A stretch of 6,138 nt of DNA from Thermotogaceae bacterium. GTDB taxonomy: Bacteria; Thermotogota; Thermotogae; B21-G9; HyVt-16. This document shows, one piece after another, positions 4,194-6,138 of the stretch; position 1 is the stretch's first letter, and each line of letters opens with the position of its first letter. The stretch is taken from positions 1-6,138 of the forward strand of contig DQYP01000052.1 in assembly GCA_011043375.1 (NCBI GenBank). Direction: 5' to 3'. A program made the position numbers and the translations under genes. Under the pieces are notes generated by a model, which saw only the letters and a program-made list of their open reading frames with translations, made no database searches and was not told the origin of the DNA.

Positions 4194-5036
4194 TTATATT
4201 TTTCTTATCCTGTGAACACTTGATCTTTCATAGCTTTTTTTACTGGCATCATACATTGCCGTGGTTTCAACTGATACATGTCCCATATCTTCTTGAACGG
4301 AAGTAATTTCTACGCCTGCCTCAAGAGCCATTGATGCAAACTTTGCACGGAACATATGGGGGTGTACGTGTTTTTTTAGTTTTTTAGAATATTTTTTTAC
4401 CACCTTGTATATCAGATCACTGCTAACACGTCCTTTTTTTCCGAGAAATAATGGACCTGATTTTTCTGAAAGCCTGCCTGTTTCTTTTAAATAGCTTTTT
4501 ATTGCAGATACACATTCCGGGTGAAGTGGCCTGGTACGTATTTTGTCCCCTTTCCCCTCTATTCTGATAACCGGACCAACATCGGAGGGTAGTATTGATT
4601 CAATATTTAACCCGATTACTTCTGACCTTCTAAGACCATTATACAACATTAAAAATATCATCGCCCGATCTCTTTTCCCGGAGGTATTGTTCGGAATCGA
4701 TGATAATATTGTTTTTACATCTTCGTCTGTGAGCCATTGTTTTTCTTTGTGTTTTATTCGTGGAAGCTTTATTCCCTTGAGGTGGTTTTTGTCTATGTGA
4801 TCTATGGATACCAAAAAATCAAAGTACGATCTTATGGAACAGAATTTTCTTGCTATCGATGTAGTAGATAGTTTGTTTTGCTTTAAATAATTAAGATATT
4901 CTATACCGTTCAGTTTTGTCACTTCTGATGGTTCACAATTGCACAAGTTGAAGAACTCCTCTATATCGGATTTATATACCCTCCTGGTGTTGTATGAATA
5001 CATTGAAAGATGTTGGTCAAGTCCAATCAGTTTCAT
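4194..5036 (-). CDS. Tyrosine recombinase / phage-type integrase
   Basis: This 280-residue protein belongs to the XerC/XerD-like tyrosine recombinases, which cut and rejoin DNA at specific sites through a covalent 3'-phosphotyrosine. Residues 1-90 form the helical SAM-like core-binding domain, with S-I-A-R-K-F-C-S-I-R-S-Y-F-D-F near 60-74. The catalytic domain follows from about 100. All active-site residues are present: R136 in G-L-R-R-S-E, K165 in G-K-G-D-K, H227-x-x-R230, H253 in M-G-H and the nucleophile Y262 in A-M-Y-D. The length is typical of Xer-like enzymes; the N-terminal arm-binding domain of lambda-type integrases is absent. The start at 5036 overlaps the upstream stop as ATGA and has GGAG eight bases upstream; longer in-frame readings lack this support. 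A phage integrase or a Xer-like resolvase are both possible. No excisionase gene or attachment site is identifiable here. Confidence 0.93.
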   Translation of the reverse strand: MKLIGLDQHLSMYSYNTRRVYKSDIEEFFNLCNCEPSEVTKLNGIEYLNYLKQNKLSTTSIARKFCSIRSYFDFLVSIDHIDKNHLKGIKLPRIKHKEKQWLTDEDVKTILSSIPNNTSGKRDRAMIFLMLYNGLRRSEVIGLNIESILPSDVGPVIRIEGKGDKIRTRPLHPECVSAIKSYLKETGRLSEKSGPLFLGKKGRVSSDLIYKVVKKYSKKLKKHVHPHMFRAKFASMALEAGVEITSVQEDMGHVSVETTAMYDASKKSYERSSVHRIRKI

Positions 5037-5446
5037 TTTCTGAACTCCACAATCAGGTATGTTACCCCGGCCGACGCACCGGCGGCAACAATACACCACA
5101 ATACAATCCTGCCATACCTGTACCACGGAGACTTGAGGTATTCATTTTCAAGTCTTACAGCTTTATATTTTTCATTCCAGTAATCGAGAAGTTTCTTTTC
5201 CCGCTTTTGATACTTCTCTTCCATGTTTTTAGATTTCTTGTTACAGACTTCCAGGTTCAATTTTAGCTTCTTCACCAGGGAACGGTTTTCAATTATTTTT
5301 TTAGCAAGTTCCTTGTCCGATGGATCTGGAATAAATGTCCCCTTGCCTACTTCCATCTTTTTGCCATCTACATAAATTATTCCATGCTCCACGGTGACAG
5401 CCTTTGGAAACACGGAAGACATGAGTAATATCAAAAGAAACTTCAT
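5033..5446 (-). CDS. Signal peptide, coiled coil and C-terminal membrane segment protein, 137 aa (spanin-like layout)
   Basis: Three regions are visible. Residues 1-16 are a short signal peptide (MK, then F-L-L-I-L-L-M-S-S-V-F-P-K-A). Residues 17-45 form a small hydrophilic head with V-D-G-K-K. Residues 45-105 are a long, highly charged helix likely to form a coiled coil. Residues 110-132 form a membrane segment rich in V, I, A and G, ending in a short basic tail. The protein should therefore be exported and held in the inner membrane by its C-terminus. This matches the layout of unimolecular spanins (such as phage T1 gp11), which fuse the two membranes in lysis. However, those carry a lipobox cysteine and none is seen near the cleavage site here, so the lysis role is a weak inference. 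It sits between another coiled-coil membrane protein and the integrase, with ATGA overlaps on both sides. Confidence 0.8.
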   Translation of the reverse strand: MKFLLILLMSSVFPKAVTVEHGIIYVDGKKMEVGKGTFIPDPSDKELAKKIIENRSLVKKLKLNLEVCNKKSKNMEEKYQKREKKLLDYWNEKYKAVRLENEYLKSPWYRYGRIVLWCIVAAGASAGVTYLIVEFRK

Positions 5447-5742
5447 TTTATTTCCTCGTTGAAGATATCAGCAGGAGTAGGATTTCCTGAATCAATCCTT
5501 TTCCATAACTCATCCCGCTCTTTTATTATCTTCATTTCTGTATCTCTTTCGAGTTCATCAAGTTTTTTATCTTGTTCGTTAAATTCTCGTTCCAATCCGC
5601 TAAGGTCTGGAATACCTATTTTTTCAGAGAAGATTATTATGAATATTCTTACCAGATAGGTTACTGCCACAAACAAGGCGGGAACTATCAGCAGCAACCA
5701 CCAGTATTTCTTTATCCACTCAATCACTTTCTTCATTGTCAT
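5443..5742 (-). CDS. Small single-span membrane protein with C-terminal coiled coil, 99 aa
   Basis: The N-terminal M-K-K-V-I-E-W-I-K-K-Y is followed by a strongly hydrophobic stretch (about residues 13-38, W-W-L-L-L-I-V-P-A-L-F-V-A-V onward) that forms one or two tightly spaced membrane segments. A charged heptad-like helix (about 46-82, rich in E, K, D and L) follows, then a short tail with P-T-P-A-D-I-F. This resembles an inner-membrane spanin component (Rz type) in layout but has no sequence signature. Other phage membrane proteins, such as inhibitors of superinfection, fit equally well. The ATG at 5742 has GGAG four bases before it; an ATG two codons later (5736) is an alternative with spacing of ten. 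It overlaps the methyltransferase gene by 23 bases and its downstream neighbour by ATGA. Confidence 0.72.
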   Translation of the reverse strand: MTMKKVIEWIKKYWWLLLIVPALFVAVTYLVRIFIIIFSEKIGIPDLSGLEREFNEQDKKLDELERDTEMKIIKERDELWKRIDSGNPTPADIFNEEIK

Positions 5743-6138
5743 CGAACTCCAGTTGTGACATCTCTGTCTTTTTGAAAACAAGTTCTTCTATAGTTAGTTG
5801 TTTTTCACGATTCCTTATTAATTCAATATTTTTTTCCTCCAGTTCTATTGCGAGGTAATTCCTCGCTGTGTTCTTTGCAGCCTCTACAATCGTACCAGAA
5901 CCGGCAAATGGATCAAATATCAAATCTCCAGCTTTAGATGAATTCAAAATAAATGATTCATAAAGAGATGATGGTTTCTCGGCAATATGCACCTTCTTTC
6001 CGCCGTGAATTCTTTTTATGTGGATTACTCCTTCGTTGTCCATCTGAAAGTATTCAGATTTTATATCCCCTTCGCCAATCCATTCTGCCGTACCCTTCTC
6101 AAGTACAAGGATTAGCTCACATTGGTATCTGTATTTTG
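5720..6138 (-). CDS. C-terminal part of a site-specific DNA methyltransferase (N4/N6 family)
   Basis: The frame is open to the right edge of the window; its first complete codon there is at 6134-6136, so the N-terminus is missing. The visible 138 residues have the diagnostic end of the N4-cytosine / N6-adenine methyltransferase family (N6_N4_Mtase). They show a strand C-E-L-I-L-V-L-E-K-G, then H-I-A-E-K-P in the place of the usual H-P-T-E-K-P. S-A-M-binding motif I follows (D-P-F-A-G-S-G-T, 75-82 of the visible part), then A-I-E-L-E-E, the acidic residue that contacts the ribose, and a helix with I-E-L-I-R-N-R. Motif I lying near the C-terminus means the catalytic D/N-P-P-Y motif lies upstream, beyond the window, as in beta-class enzymes. 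The enzyme would methylate A or C in a short recognition site using S-adenosylmethionine. No restriction gene is adjacent, so an orphan phage methylase is likely. Confidence 0.92.
   Translation of the reverse strand, partial: KYRYQCELILVLEKGTAEWIGEGDIKSEYFQMDNEGVIHIKRIHGGKKVHIAEKPSSLYESFILNSSKAGDLIFDPFAGSGTIVEAAKNTARNYLAIELEEKNIELIRNREKQLTIEELVFKKTEMSQLEFDDNEESD

Noticed and set aside
5037..5126. Thirty-codon N-terminal extension of the integrase
   Set aside because: It would overlap the upstream gene by about 90 bases, is cysteine-rich and unlike recombinase N-termini, and the ATG at 5036 has a ribosome binding site and an ATGA junction.
4994..5266. Plus-strand open frame of 90 codons
   Set aside because: It crosses the junction of the integrase and membrane-protein genes on the other strand and lacks a Shine-Dalgarno site.
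1..6138. tRNA genes, CRISPR arrays, insertion-sequence ends, long repeats, riboswitches
   Set aside because: No cloverleaf, regularly spaced repeat, transposase, terminal inverted repeat or structured leader was seen by eye on either strand. Short or degenerate examples could have been missed.

Overview
The window looks like part of a temperate phage, prophage or related integrative element in a bacterium. It has sixteen short genes, all read on the minus strand, with almost no space between them. Many are joined by start/stop overlaps, and most are small proteins of no recognisable family. The recognisable ones are typical phage cargo: the C-terminal end of a site-specific DNA methyltransferase, a tyrosine recombinase (integrase), a DnaQ-like 3'-5' exonuclease and a DUF4406 / nucleoside 2-deoxyribosyltransferase-like protein. 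The DNA is AT-rich (about one third G+C in the blocks I counted), with strong purine-rich Shine-Dalgarno sites and sigma70-type promoter elements. The host cannot be named from this; a low-GC bacterium is all I would say. No capsid, tail, terminase or replication gene is visible.

In transcription order, from right to left, the first block runs from the right edge to 2585. It contains the methyltransferase (cut by the window edge), a small protein with one N-terminal membrane segment and a coiled coil, and a protein with a signal peptide, a long coiled coil and a C-terminal membrane segment. The integrase follows, then five unrecognised small genes (3724-4170, 3651-3842, 3386-3673, 2860-3396 and 2585-2863). 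Inside this block a candidate promoter (3863-3890) sits within the tail of one gene and directly in front of the next. Those two genes overlap by 119 bases, which is unusual here.

The only real intergenic gap (2508-2584) holds the best regulatory signal: a near-consensus promoter (TTGACA, 17 bases, TACAAT) whose predicted start point is covered by a perfect 9-base inverted repeat, probably a repressor operator. It should drive the second block, 2507 down to the left edge. This holds an unknown 135-residue protein, a very basic small protein from markedly GC-richer DNA (about 51%), another unknown, the exonuclease, the DUF4406 protein, an unknown with a striking conserved-looking motif, and a small Cys4 zinc-binding protein cut by the left edge.

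Functionally, the second block reads as a controlled DNA/nucleotide-metabolism cassette, and the first as a modification, membrane (possibly lysis) and integration segment. The pair of coiled-coil membrane proteins, the promoter-operator and the overlapping gene pair most deserve a closer look. Nothing here amounts to a clearly new, complete biological system.
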